In this document: positions 6,085 through 11,194 of the stretch, in pieces
How the letters are laid out: each line of letters begins with the position of its first letter
Numbering within the stretch: the first letter of the stretch is position 1
Source: DATFQE01 sp035264445
GTDB lineage: Bacteria; Actinomycetota; Thermoleophilia; Gaiellales; Gaiellaceae
Assembly: GCA_035264445.1 (NCBI GenBank)
Contig: DATFQE010000006.1
Coordinates: 1-11,194 of the forward strand
Direction of reading: 5' to 3'
DNA: 11,194 nt
Notes under the pieces: generated by a model
What the model was told of the DNA's origin: nothing
Seen by the model: the letters and a program-made list of their open reading frames with translations, nothing else
Database searches by the model: none
Translations under genes and position numbers: made by a program

Positions 6085-6834
6085 ATGAGCGCGCCGGAGG
6101 CCGTCGCCTTCGCCGCGTGGTGCTTCGCGGTGGCGCTCGCCGGCGGGCTCGTCGGGCTCGTGCTCGGGAACATCCGCCTACCGGCCGTCCTGCTCGTGGC
6201 CGCCTCGCCCGCGAGCGCGGGCGGAGCGAACATCGCGATCTCCGGCGTCGCCGCGGCGACCGCCTCCGTCGGCCATATTCGCGCCGGCCGGATCAACTGG
6301 CGGCTATTCGCGTGGATGGCGCCGCCGTCCGTCGCCGGCGCCCTCGTCGGCGGCTACCTCGCCGGCGTGGTGCCAGACGAAGCGGTGCTGCTCGGGATCG
6401 CAGTCGTCCTCGTCTACAGCGGCGTCGACCTGCTTCGCCGCAAGCCGCAACCGAGACCGGCCGACCAGGAGCTCGACGTGCGCGCCGCCGTGCTCTCCGG
6501 CGCGGCGATTGGCCTCCTCGGCGGCTTCGTCGGCCTGATTCTCGGCTCGCTCCGGATGCCCGCGCTGCTCAGACTCGTGGGCGAGACGCCGGCGCGCGCC
6601 GTCGGCACGAATCTGCTCGTCGGCGTCCTCGTCGGCATCGCGGGCCTGCTCGGCCACCTGCCGGGGGCCGCACCGGACCTGGGCATCGTCCTCGTCGGCT
6701 CGGCCGCCTCGATCCCCGGCGCGCTGCTCGGTGCCCGCCTTACCGGTCGCCTCTCCGAGGACCAGCTCGTCAAAGCGATCGGCGTCGTCCTGCTGGTCGC
6801 CGGCGCAGCCGCCGCTGCCCAGGCGCTCACCTAG
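6085..6834 (+). CDS. TauE/SafE family (sulfite exporter-type) membrane permease
   Basis: Polytopic inner-membrane protein of 249 residues, the usual length for the TauE/SafE (formerly DUF81) family. Members are proposed to export sulfite, sulfonates or small organic anions. The family's internal duplication is plain. The first half has GGLVGLVLGNIRLPAVL (20-36) followed by GGANIAISGVAAA. The second has GGFVGLILGSLRMPALL (146-162) followed by VGTNLLVGVLVGIAG. About seven or eight hydrophobic segments are separated by a polar loop (120-132). The ATG at 6085 is the only reasonable start, yet neither a Shine-Dalgarno nor a TANNNT box precedes it; repeat copy B does. It sits between the adenosyltransferase and mutase genes, and its TAG stop begins the mutase's candidate promoter box. 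The substrate cannot be read from sequence; a link to acyl-CoA metabolism is only positional. Confidence 0.85.
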   Translation: MSAPEAVAFAAWCFAVALAGGLVGLVLGNIRLPAVLLVAASPASAGGANIAISGVAAATASVGHIRAGRINWRLFAWMAPPSVAGALVGGYLAGVVPDEAVLLGIAVVLVYSGVDLLRRKPQPRPADQELDVRAAVLSGAAIGLLGGFVGLILGSLRMPALLRLVGETPARAVGTNLLVGVLVGIAGLLGHLPGAAPDLGIVLVGSAASIPGALLGARLTGRLSEDQLVKAIGVVLLVAGAAAAAQALT

Positions 6835-6837
6835 ACT
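6832..6837 (+). promoter_or_regulatory. TAGACT, candidate -10 box of a leaderless promoter
   Basis: TAGACT ends 9 bases before the ATG at 6847. It is the same hexamer as the one before the acyl-CoA dehydrogenase. TCGACCGAG between box and ATG has no Shine-Dalgarno. TAG is also the permease stop codon. Confidence 0.5.
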
Positions 6838-6846
6838 TCGACCGAG

Positions 6847-8514
6847 ATGGCGACCACCGAGGACAGGCGCACCGACACGCCCACCGAACAGTGGAAGCGC
6901 GAGCTCTACGAGGCCGTGCCCGAACGGCAGGGCGAGCTCTTTTCGACGATCTCCGGCCTCGAGAACGACCCGCTCGCGACGCCGGATACGACAGAGGTCG
7001 ACTACGACCGGGACCTCGGCTACCCGGGCGTCTATCCGTTCACCAGGGGCGTGTACCCGTCGATGTACCGCGGACGCCTGTGGACGATGCGCCAGTTCGC
7101 CGGGTTCGGCACCGCCGAGGAGACCAACGAGCGCTTCCGCTACCTGCTCGACCACGGGCAGACCGGCCTCAGCACGGCGTTCGACATGCCCACCCTGATG
7201 GGCTACGACTCCGACCACGCCCGCTCGCTCGGCGAGGTGGGCCGCGAGGGCGTGGCGATCGACTCGCTCGACGACATGGAGACGCTGTTCGCAGGCATCC
7301 CGCTCGACCAGGTCTCGACCTCGATGACGATCAACTCGCCGGCCGCGATGCTGCTGGCGTTCTACCTCTGCGTCGGCGAGGAGCAGGGCGTCACGCGCGA
7401 GCACCTCCGCGGGACGATCCAGACGGACATCCTCAAGGAGTACATCGCCCAGAAAGAGTGGATCTTCCCGCCGGAGCCGTCGATGCGGCTCATCACGGAC
7501 ATGGTCGAGTTCTGCGCGCGCGAGATGCCGAAGTGGCACCCCATCTCGATCTCCGGCTACCACATCCGCGAGGCCGGCTCGACGGCGGCCCAGGAGCTCG
7601 CCTTCACGCTCATGGACGGCTTCACCTACGTCGAGTGGGCGCTCGAGCGCGGCCTCGACGTGGACGAGTTCGCGCCGAGGCTCTCGTTCTTCTTCAACGC
7701 GCACCTCGACTTCTTCGAGGAGATCGCGAAGTACCGCGCAGCGCGACGCATCTGGGCGAAGGAGCTGCGCGAACGCTACGGCGCGAAGGACCAGCGCTCG
7801 CTGCTGATGCGGTTCCACACGCAGACCGCCGGCGTCTCGCTCACGGCGCAGCAGCCGGAGCTGAACATCGTCCGCACCGCGATCGAGGCGCTCGCCGCCG
7901 TCCTCGGCGGCACGCAGAGCCTGCATACCAACTCCTTCGACGAGGCGCTCGCGCTGCCGACGGAGGACGCCGTTCGCATCGCCCTCCGAACCCAGCAGGT
8001 GATCGCGCACGAGACGGGCGTCGTCAACTCGATCGACCCGCTCGGCGGCTCGTACTTCCTCGAGGACCTGACCACCCGGCTCGAGGCCGAGGCGTACGAC
8101 TACTTCGACCGGATCCGCAAGCTCGGCGGCGTCATCGCGGCGATCAAGGAGAACTTCTTCCAGCGTGAGATCGCCGACGCCTCGTTCCGCTACCAGTCCG
8201 AGGTGGAGGCCAAGCAGCGGATCGTCGTCGGGGTGAACCGGTACGAGCTCGACGAGGACACCTCGGTCGAGATCCTCCGGATCGACCCGGCGCTCGAGCA
8301 GAAGCAGATCGACCGCGTCAAGGCGCTGCGTGCGCGGCGCGACTCGGCGGCGGTGGAGACCGCCCTGACGGGCCTCAAGCAGGCGGCGGCGCGCGACGAC
8401 GTCAACCTGATGCCGCTGATCGTCGACGCCTCGCGTGCCTACGTGACGATGGGCGAGATGTGCGACGGCCTGCGCGAGGTCTGGGGCGTCTGGAGAGAGA
8501 CCCCGGTCTTTTAA
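6847..8514 (+). CDS. icmA: B12-dependent acyl-CoA mutase large subunit, isobutyryl-CoA mutase (IcmA) type
   Basis: Radical AdoCbl enzyme subunit that rearranges the acyl carbon skeleton, here probably isobutyryl-CoA to n-butyryl-CoA and back. The 555 residues form the substrate-binding TIM barrel and end at RETPVF. The C-terminal B12-binding domain with DxHxxG is absent, so a separate small subunit (about 130-140 residues in IcmB) is needed. Mutase signatures are YPSMYRGRLWTMRQFAGF (70-87), AFDMPTLMGYDSD (111-123), the catalytic pair Tyr238-His239 in SISGYH, FPPEPSMR (207-214) and TQSLHTNSFDEA (356-367). In methylmalonyl-CoA mutase (Propionibacterium numbering) Tyr89 and Arg207 hold the carboxylate. 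Here they are Phe84 and Gln202, with the same 118-residue spacing as Phe80/Gln198 of IcmA. ATG 6847 follows a TANNNT box. Standard annotation would probably say methylmalonyl-CoA mutase; another non-carboxylated substrate remains possible. Confidence 0.88.
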   Translation: MATTEDRRTDTPTEQWKRELYEAVPERQGELFSTISGLENDPLATPDTTEVDYDRDLGYPGVYPFTRGVYPSMYRGRLWTMRQFAGFGTAEETNERFRYLLDHGQTGLSTAFDMPTLMGYDSDHARSLGEVGREGVAIDSLDDMETLFAGIPLDQVSTSMTINSPAAMLLAFYLCVGEEQGVTREHLRGTIQTDILKEYIAQKEWIFPPEPSMRLITDMVEFCAREMPKWHPISISGYHIREAGSTAAQELAFTLMDGFTYVEWALERGLDVDEFAPRLSFFFNAHLDFFEEIAKYRAARRIWAKELRERYGAKDQRSLLMRFHTQTAGVSLTAQQPELNIVRTAIEALAAVLGGTQSLHTNSFDEALALPTEDAVRIALRTQQVIAHETGVVNSIDPLGGSYFLEDLTTRLEAEAYDYFDRIRKLGGVIAAIKENFFQREIADASFRYQSEVEAKQRIVVGVNRYELDEDTSVEILRIDPALEQKQIDRVKALRARRDSAAVETALTGLKQAAARDDVNLMPLIVDASRAYVTMGEMCDGLREVWGVWRETPVF

Positions 8515-8515
8515 C

Positions 8516-8539
8516 TTTCCGCTAACCGGACCGCGGAAA
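8516..8539 (+). terminator. Inverted repeat after the mutase gene: terminator or operator
   Basis: TTTCCGC (8516-8522) pairs perfectly with GCGGAAA (8533-8539) across ten bases. It begins two bases after the mutase stop and ends eight bases before the TAATCT box of the next gene. There is no U-tract. It could end the mutase transcript or be a protein-binding site overlapping the downstream promoter. Confidence 0.4.
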
Positions 8540-8547
8540 AGCTCGTC

Positions 8548-8553
8548 TAATCT
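8548..8553 (+). promoter_or_regulatory. TAATCT, candidate -10 box of a leaderless promoter
   Basis: TAATCT ends 7 bases before the GTG at 8561. GTTCCGA between them has no Shine-Dalgarno. Here the box stands free of the upstream stop codon, 33 bases after it. Confidence 0.55.
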
Positions 8554-8560
8554 GTTCCGA

Positions 8561-9112
8561 GTGGGACGGTTGCGCTCAGTACTGACGTCGCGCAAGTTCA
8601 ACCGCGCGCTGCCGTGGATCGCCGGTCTGGTGCTCGCGATCGGCGTCGCCGCGTTCATTCAGTCGCGGACCGACACGGGCAGCCCGAAGGAGACCTTCTC
8701 GAACGAGCCCGCTCAGGACTTGTCGAAGCAGCAGAAGTCCGTCCCGGTCCCGAAGGCGGCGCGAAGCGCGGCGGTCACGTTCCTGCAGACCGCGGTTTCG
8801 CGCAAGAACCTCGCGAAGGCCTGGACGGTCGCCGGCCCCGGCATCAAAGGGGGCCAGACGTACCAGAGCTGGCTGAAGGGCAATATCGCCGTCGTGCCGT
8901 ACCCCGGCGAGTCGATGGACAAGGCGCCGATCAAGGTCGACTGGTCGTATCCGGACTCCGTCGGGCTCTCGATCGCCTTGCTGCCGAGGAAGGGGACCGG
9001 CGAGAAGCCTCAGGTCTTCAACATGGAGCTCAAGAAGGCGGGCAAGCGGTGGGTCGTCGAATCGTGGGTTCCGTACGCTCCGCCGGCCGTTCCGGCCGAC
9101 CTGAGCCAGTAG
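8561..9112 (+). CDS. Membrane-anchored protein of unknown function, paralogue 1 of a tandem triplet
   Basis: 183 residues, not recognised as a named family. A basic N-terminus (MGRLRSVLTSRKFNR) precedes one membrane segment (about 17-33). The rest should lie outside the membrane in N-in orientation. A linker (34-65) leads to a compact domain (66-172). This begins with a helix, AARSAAVTFLQTAVSRKNLAKAW, continues with WLKGNIAVVPYP, and ends in strands VDWSY, GLSIALLP, FNMELKKAG and RWVVESW. The helix-then-curved-sheet pattern recalls NTF2/SnoaL-like folds (inference only). The same domain is in the next two genes, but this copy is the most diverged and lacks their C-terminal membrane segment. 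The GTG start 7 bases after TAATCT places the basic residues correctly before the membrane segment. Confidence 0.82.
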   Translation: MGRLRSVLTSRKFNRALPWIAGLVLAIGVAAFIQSRTDTGSPKETFSNEPAQDLSKQQKSVPVPKAARSAAVTFLQTAVSRKNLAKAWTVAGPGIKGGQTYQSWLKGNIAVVPYPGESMDKAPIKVDWSYPDSVGLSIALLPRKGTGEKPQVFNMELKKAGKRWVVESWVPYAPPAVPADLSQ

Positions 9113-9135
9113 TCGGAGCCGCCCGCACGCGGCAC

Positions 9136-9141
9136 TAAGGT
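9136..9141 (+). promoter_or_regulatory. TAAGGT, candidate -10 box of a leaderless promoter
   Basis: TAAGGT ends 7 bases before the GTG at 9149, the same spacing as for the preceding paralogue. The intervening TGGGCCG has no proper Shine-Dalgarno. It lies in the 36-base gap after paralogue 1. Confidence 0.5.
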
Positions 9142-9148
9142 TGGGCCG

Positions 9149-9949
9149 GTGAGAGACCTGTTCTCGTCACCGCGCCGGCGGCGTCGCTTCGGGGTGGGCG
9201 CGGGCGTCCTCGCCCTCGTCGGAGGGCTCGTCGCCGTCGGCGTCATCTGGCCGAACACCGCCGAGGAGGTGCCCTCGGAGCTGACCGCCGGCAAGCCGCA
9301 GGTCTACCACGCGCCAAAGGCCATCAGGCTCACGCGGACCTCGCGGGCGCAGGCGCTGACCACGGCCGCGAACTTCGTCAAGACTGCCGTCGCGCGCCAG
9401 GACATCGACCGCTCGTGGCTGCTCGTGAGCCCCGCGCTGAAGCAGGGCTACACGCGCGCCGAGTGGCGCCGGGGCGAGATACCCGTCATCCCTTACCCGG
9501 TCGGGCAGGCGCGCTGGAAGCTCGACTACAGCTTCGAGGACGCCGTGGGCCTGCAGGTCCTCGTCTATCCGCGGGCGGGCTCGGGCTTGCGGCCGAACCT
9601 GTTCTTGATGGAGCTGAAGCCGGTCGGCGATGTCAAGCACCGCCGGTGGCTGGTCGACTCCTGGACGTCGAGCGGCGTCGCGAACCCCGCGCTCCAGGCG
9701 CCGGGGTCGAGGCCCGGAGGCGGCGGCGGAGCCGGCGGTGCCGCGGTCGGCGTGCAGTCGCTCGATCCCCGGGTCGTGGGTCAAGGCGAAAGCCGGCTCG
9801 GGGCGACGTGGCTCTTCGTACCGATCGCGCTGTTGGGAATCGTTCCGATCGTGCTCGCAATCTTCGGTGTTCGCAGCTGGCGCCGGTCGCGCCGCGCGGA
9901 GCGTGCATACCGCGAGCACGCCGAGCGTCGGGCGGGCGTCCCCTCCTGA
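9149..9949 (+). CDS. Membrane protein of unknown function, paralogue 2 of a tandem triplet
   Basis: 266 residues with two membrane segments (about 14-33 and 221-241) and an extracytosolic domain between them. The N-terminus is very basic (SPRRRRRF). The domain carries KPQVYHAPKAIRLT (49-62), a helix AANFVKTAVARQDIDRSWLL, SPALKQGYTRAEWRRGEIPVIPYP (94-117), a strand KLDYSF, and RRWLVDSW (165-172). A Gly-rich flexible linker (187-201) leads to the second membrane segment, followed by an Arg-rich cytosolic tail with a helix RRSRRAERAYREHAERR. KPQVYHAPKAIRLT and SPAL..G.TR..W..G..PV are shared almost word for word with the next gene. GTG 9149 follows TAAGGT by 7 bases. Its TGA (9947-9949) overlaps the likely start of paralogue 3. 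No function is known to me; pairing of the three proteins is inferred from linkage. Confidence 0.85.
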   Translation: MRDLFSSPRRRRRFGVGAGVLALVGGLVAVGVIWPNTAEEVPSELTAGKPQVYHAPKAIRLTRTSRAQALTTAANFVKTAVARQDIDRSWLLVSPALKQGYTRAEWRRGEIPVIPYPVGQARWKLDYSFEDAVGLQVLVYPRAGSGLRPNLFLMELKPVGDVKHRRWLVDSWTSSGVANPALQAPGSRPGGGGGAGGAAVGVQSLDPRVVGQGESRLGATWLFVPIALLGIVPIVLAIFGVRSWRRSRRAERAYREHAERRAGVPS

Positions 9950-10710
9950 TCGACGCCGTCCACACGTATCTCTCGTCGTACCGGCGCCGCCGCCGGCTCG
10001 CCTGGATCGGCGCGGGTCTCGGCGTCGTCGTCGCGATCGGCTTGCTGATTGCGCTGCTCCCGAGCCCGCGGCCGAGGCGCGTCGAAGAGGAGCTTCAGCC
10101 GGGGGCGCCGCAGGTCTACAAACCGCCGAAGCCGATCCGGCTGACGCCGCGCATCAGGCGCCAGCTCGACGCGACGATCGACGAGTTCGTCCGCACGGCG
10201 GTCCTGCGCCGCAACCTCGAGCGCTCGTGGGAGCTTGCGTCGCCGGCCCTGCGCATCGGCGTAACCCGCCGCCAGTGGCTCAGCGGCGACCTGCCGGTCT
10301 ACCCGTTCCCGGCCGACGCTGCGAAGACGGCGTGGGACCTCGACTACGCCGACCAGGAGGAGGTCGCGCTCAACGTCACGCTCGTGCCGCGCCGCGGGGC
10401 GAAGGACACAGCGGAGGTCTTCGGCGCCTCGCTCTCGCCGGTCGGGCGCGGTGCTCGCCGGCACTGGCTGATCGGCTCGTGGTATCCGCGCGGCGAGATC
10501 TCGCAGCCGCCGCCGGCCGCGCCGCCCGCCGCGGCCTCGAAGCAGCCCACGGCCGAGCAGCGCGAGGCGATCAGGCGCGCGACCGAGGGCCAGATCGACC
10601 GGATCTGGTGGCTCGTCCCCGCAGGGGTTCTCGCGCTGATCGTCGTGGGGCCGCTGGCCTATTTCGGCGTACTGAGGCTCCGCCGGACCCTACGGAGGCC
10701 CGCCGCTTAG
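9946..10710 (+). CDS. Membrane protein of unknown function, paralogue 3 of a tandem triplet, non-standard start
   Basis: About 254 residues with the architecture of paralogue 2. A basic N-terminus (SSYRRRRRLAW) precedes a membrane segment (about 19-38). An extracytosolic domain (55-180) follows with APQVYKPPKPIRLT, TAVLRRNLERSWEL, SPALRIGVTRRQWLSGDLPVYPFP, WDLDYAD and HWLIGSWYP. Next come a Pro/Ala linker (186-199), a second membrane segment (220-243) and an Arg-rich tail. No ATG, GTG or TTG occurs where the N-terminus must be. The best candidate is CTG at 9946, whose last two bases lie in the upstream TGA (CTGA, four-base overlap), suggesting termination-reinitiation. The next in-frame canonical start upstream is GTG 9808, which would overlap paralogue 2 by 142 bases. 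The gene is real; the exact start is uncertain. Its TAG overlaps the convergent gene's stop. Confidence 0.8.
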   Translation: MIDAVHTYLSSYRRRRRLAWIGAGLGVVVAIGLLIALLPSPRPRRVEEELQPGAPQVYKPPKPIRLTPRIRRQLDATIDEFVRTAVLRRNLERSWELASPALRIGVTRRQWLSGDLPVYPFPADAAKTAWDLDYADQEEVALNVTLVPRRGAKDTAEVFGASLSPVGRGARRHWLIGSWYPRGEISQPPPAAPPAAASKQPTAEQREAIRRATEGQIDRIWWLVPAGVLALIVVGPLAYFGVLRLRRTLRRPAA

Positions 10711-11194
10711 GACAGATCGACCTGCAGCCCGTCGTAGGCGAGCTCGAGCCCGTCGTCGACCGGAAGCTCGTGCGGCCGGTGCGTCAGGATCAGGCGGTCG
10801 GCGCCCGAGGCGCGGAAGGCGTCCAGGGCCTCGTCGACCGACAGGTGACCGCGCGGCTCGCCGTCGAGCTCACCCCGCTCGAGCGTGGCCTCGCAGAGGA
10901 AGAGGTCGCACCCGCGGGCCAGCTCCGCGAGCCGCTCGCTGGGGCCCGAATCGCCGGAGTAGGCGAGCGAGCGGGCGCCGTTCGTGACGCGGAATCCGTA
11001 CGTCTCGAGGGTGTAGTGCGGGAGCCGAAGCGCCCTGACCTCGAGGCCGGCCGCGTCGAAAGGCTCCGACTCGCGGTACTCGCGCAGGCGGAACGTCGTC
11101 TCGAACATGTCGGGCATCCCGAGCCGCGTCCCGAGCGCGCGCAGCTCCTCCCGGCCGCCCGGCGGGACCCACAGCTCGGGCGAATCCTCCTCCC
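10707..11194 (-). CDS. RNase Z-like metallo-beta-lactamase fold hydrolase, 5' end beyond the window
   Basis: The frame is open to the right edge, reading SPELWVPPGGREELRALG before the internal Met at 11117, so the gene enters from outside and about 162 residues are visible. The N-terminal HxHxDH zinc motif must lie beyond base 11194. Visible family elements are LPHYTLETYGFRV with a zinc-ligand-type His, the LAYSGDSGPS loop whose Asp bridges the metals, LFLCEATLERGE, RGHLSVDEALDAF and LILTHRP with the last His ligand. This pattern is that of RNase Z/ElaC-like and related MBL hydrolases. A tRNA 3'-processing nuclease role is possible, but many members have other phosphodiesterase or unknown substrates. 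The TAA stop (10709-10707) overlaps the stop of the converging paralogue 3 by four bases. Confidence 0.85.
   Translation of the reverse strand, partial: EEDSPELWVPPGGREELRALGTRLGMPDMFETTFRLREYRESEPFDAAGLEVRALRLPHYTLETYGFRVTNGARSLAYSGDSGPSERLAELARGCDLFLCEATLERGELDGEPRGHLSVDEALDAFRASGADRLILTHRPHELPVDDGLELAYDGLQVDLS

Noticed and set aside
5943..8168. 741-codon open frame on the plus strand
   Set aside because: Out of frame with the permease and mutase, which carry clear family motifs; the product is Arg/Pro noise.
6847..8514. Methylmalonyl-CoA mutase (mutA/mcmA)
   Set aside because: The Tyr and Arg that bind the carboxylate in that enzyme are Phe84 and Gln202 here.
6304..8658. 784-codon open frame on the minus strand
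   Set aside because: Antisense to permease and mutase; charged low-complexity translation expected from the codon bias of the real genes.
10870..11172. 100-codon minus-strand frame beginning at 11172
   Set aside because: Shadow of the metallo-beta-lactamase gene in another frame, Arg/Gly/Ala-rich.

Overview
The window comes from a GC-rich bacterium, most likely an actinobacterium. The evidence is strong G/C preference at third codon positions, frequent GTG starts, long spurious antisense ORFs, and genes that begin without a Shine-Dalgarno sequence a few bases after a TANNNT box. A deep-branching class such as Thermoleophilia would fit, but no rRNA or marker gene here settles this.

Layout. 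Bases 1-2165 (+) hold the 3' part of an acetyl-CoA acetyltransferase, a small double-membrane-span protein and a 3-hydroxybutyryl-CoA dehydrogenase. Bases 2162-3544 (-) encode a secreted protein of unknown function. Bases 3601-5907 (+) encode an acyl-CoA dehydrogenase, a 2'-5' RNA ligase-like protein lacking its first catalytic His, and a PduO-type cobalamin adenosyltransferase. A structured 177-base spacer with two 46-bp imperfect direct repeats follows, then a TauE/SafE-type permease (6085-6834) and the large subunit of a B12-dependent acyl-CoA mutase (6847-8514). Three tandem paralogous membrane-anchored proteins of unknown function fill 8561-10710. The 3' part of an RNase Z-like metallo-beta-lactamase protein enters from the right edge on the minus strand (10707-11194). 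No gap exceeds 300 bases.

Function. The mutase looks like methylmalonyl-CoA mutase by overall similarity, but the two residues that read the acyl group are Phe84 and Gln202. That is the isobutyryl-CoA mutase (IcmA) pair, not the Tyr/Arg pair of methylmalonyl-CoA mutase. This makes the neighbourhood coherent: the adenosyltransferase makes the AdoCbl cofactor, the mutase interconverts isobutyryl-CoA and butyryl-CoA, and the acyl-CoA dehydrogenase, 3-hydroxybutyryl-CoA dehydrogenase and thiolase join butyryl-CoA to acetyl-CoA. A crotonase, the B12-binding small subunit and the mutase chaperone GTPase are not in the window.

Expression. Six genes start 6-9 bases after a TANNNT box with no Shine-Dalgarno, which suggests leaderless mRNAs. 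In three of them the first bases of the box are the stop codon of the gene upstream. Both convergent gene pairs overlap by exactly four bases at their stop codons.
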